NCBI GenBank assembly: GCA_017440425.1
Contig: JAFSHJ010000174.1
Location: 1 to 6,943, forward strand
Direction: 5' to 3'
Length of the DNA: 6,943 nucleotides
Source: Oscillospiraceae bacterium
GTDB lineage: Bacteria > Bacillota > Clostridia > Oscillospirales > Ruminococcaceae
Shown: positions 5,975 through 6,943 of the stretch, in pieces
Position numbering within the stretch: position 1 is the first letter of the stretch
How the letters are laid out: each line of letters starts with the position of its first letter
Notes under the pieces: generated by a model
The model's database searches: none
Told to the model about the DNA's origin: nothing
Seen by the model: only the letters and a program-made list of their open reading frames with translations
Program-made: the position numbers and the translations under genes

Positions 5975-6005
5975 AATATATTATGGGCTAGTTATTTGCT
6001 TACAT

Positions 6006-6020
6006 CGGCGCAGTGCGCCG
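6006..6020 (+). promoter_or_regulatory. GC-rich hairpin in the secA leader
   Basis: CGGCGC (6006-6011) pairs with GCGCCG (6015-6020) across an AGT loop. It lies in the predicted secA leader, 13 nt before the GGAGG ribosome binding site (6034-6038). No T run follows, so it is not a terminator. It may stabilise the mRNA or tune translation; no leader peptide like SecM was found in front of it. Confidence 0.4.
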
Positions 6021-6045
6021 TTCTCAGATATTTGGAGGTATACAC

Positions 6046-6943
6046 ATGAGTTTGTTCACAAAAATTTTCGGCACATATTCATCCCGTGAGATGAAGAACA
6101 TCAAACCTATAATGCAGAAGGTGCTGGACCTTGAACCCACCTATCAGAAAATGAGTGATGCCGAGCTCGCACAGATGACACCCAACTTCAAAGAGCGCCT
6201 TGCAAAGGGCGCCACACTTGATGATATTCTGCCGGATGCATTTGCAGTCTGCCGCGAGGCTGCATGGCGCATTCTGGGACAAAAACCCTATCCCGTTCAG
6301 ATAATCGGCGGCATTGTTCTGCATCAGGGACGCATTTCCGAGATGAAGACCGGTGAAGGAAAAACCCTTGTTGCCACAATGCCCGCCTATCTCAACGCAC
6401 TCTCCGGCAAGGGCGTGCACGTTGTCACCGTCAACGATTATCTTGCCAAGCGTGACTCGGAGTGGATGGGCAAGGTCTACCGTTTCCTTGGTCTTTCGGT
6501 AGGTCTCATTGTTCACGGTGTCACCAACGATCAGCGAAGAGAGGCATATAACTGCGATATCACCTACGGCACCAACAACGAGTTCGGATTTGACTATCTC
6601 CGTGACAATATGGTCATCTATAAAAAGAATATGGTGCAGCGCGGCTTTAACTTTGCCATTGTGGACGAGGTGGACTCCATCCTCATCGACGAGGCAAGGA
6701 CCCCCCTCATCATCTCCGGTCAGGGCGACAAATCCACCGAGCTCTATACCCTTGCCGATAAGCTTGCCAAGACACTTAAAATGGTGAAGGTGAAGGAGCG
6801 CAACGACAAAGAGGATATCGAGGATATCGACGGCGACTACATCGTGGATGAAAAGGCACGCACCGCAACCCTCACCCCCTCCGGCGTGAAAAAGGCAGAA
6901 CAGTTCTTCAATATCGAAAACCTCAACGATTCCGAGAATATGA
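6046..6943 (+). CDS. secA: Preprotein translocase ATPase SecA, 5' part (runs off the window)
   Basis: The first 299 residues of SecA are present, about one third of the usual 850-950 aa. SecA is the cytosolic and membrane-associated motor that pushes preproteins through SecYEG using ATP. Seen in order: the N-terminal SecA start (MSLFTKIFG), the adenine-site region PYPVQIIGG (81-89) with Gln85, Walker A MKTGEGKT (100-107), VTVNDYLAKRD, YGTNNEFGFDYLRDNM, and the Walker B/DEAD-like VDEVDSILIDEARTPLIISG segment from 206, with Asp207 and Glu208. The acidic stretch NDKEDIEDIDGDY near 262-274 lies in the region before the preprotein cross-linking domain. The ATG at 6046 has GGAGG 7 nt upstream and gives the standard N terminus. 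The gene stays open to the last base with no defect. Only the downstream part, including the cross-linking and C-terminal domains, is missing, because the window ends. Confidence 0.98.
   Translation, partial: MSLFTKIFGTYSSREMKNIKPIMQKVLDLEPTYQKMSDAELAQMTPNFKERLAKGATLDDILPDAFAVCREAAWRILGQKPYPVQIIGGIVLHQGRISEMKTGEGKTLVATMPAYLNALSGKGVHVVTVNDYLAKRDSEWMGKVYRFLGLSVGLIVHGVTNDQRREAYNCDITYGTNNEFGFDYLRDNMVIYKKNMVQRGFNFAIVDEVDSILIDEARTPLIISGQGDKSTELYTLADKLAKTLKMVKVKERNDKEDIEDIDGDYIVDEKARTATLTPSGVKKAEQFFNIENLNDSENM

Noticed and set aside
6079..6516. Minus-strand frame opposite secA
   Set aside because: secA motifs on the plus strand are unambiguous; this is a shadow.
1..6943. Mobile element, CRISPR array, tRNA or riboswitch
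   Set aside because: No transposase-like protein, regularly spaced repeats, cloverleaf or conserved riboswitch core was recognised on either strand.

Overview
The window looks like a chromosomal segment of an anaerobic Clostridia-type Firmicute, probably near Ruminococcaceae/Oscillospiraceae. This is inferred from strong AGGAGG-type ribosome binding sites, sigma-A-like promoters, hairpin-plus-T terminators, moderate GC in genes against AT-rich gaps, and gene families common in such bacteria (GGGtGRT protein, DUF4956, Cthe_2159-like carbohydrate-binding lipoprotein). No mobile element, CRISPR array, tRNA or rRNA gene was recognised.

Layout. Left block (1-3470, + strand): a tight three-gene operon. 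It holds a VTC-domain polyphosphate-polymerase-like enzyme (54-797), an overlapping small DUF4956 membrane protein (790-1359), and a large beta-helix carbohydrate-binding lipoprotein (1498-3342). A clean intrinsic terminator follows at 3429-3470. The DUF4956 gene carries an in-frame TAG at 1357-1359. The same frame then continues open for 41 family-like codons to a TAA at 1483-1485, so the gene is a fresh nonsense allele, a sequence error or a read-through case.

Middle block (3343-4045): about 700 bases without a convincing gene. Besides the operon terminator it contains a promoter-like pair followed closely by a second terminator (a possible RNA of about 55 nt), a 20-residue reading frame with a good ribosome binding site on the minus strand, and a composite hairpin that probably ends the minus-strand operon.

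Right block: a minus-strand two-gene operon with its own promoter (TTGATA-N17-TAAAAT) encodes an IscU/NifU-like Fe-S scaffold-type protein (5113-5805) and then the GGGtGRT protein (4046-5044), a conserved pair whose role is not known to me. Divergent from it, a promoter (TTGACT-N17-TACAAT) and a leader with a GC-rich hairpin precede secA (6046 to the window end, 5' third only), the ATPase of the Sec export pathway.

How they may work together: the left operon pairs a cytosolic polymer-making enzyme with a membrane protein and an exported surface lipoprotein. This suggests a cell-envelope polymer or surface-attachment module, with DUF4956 as the membrane partner of the VTC enzyme (inference). 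The lipoprotein would be exported through the general SecA route, but there is no specific link to the neighbouring secA. The Fe-S-type pair is a separate unit.
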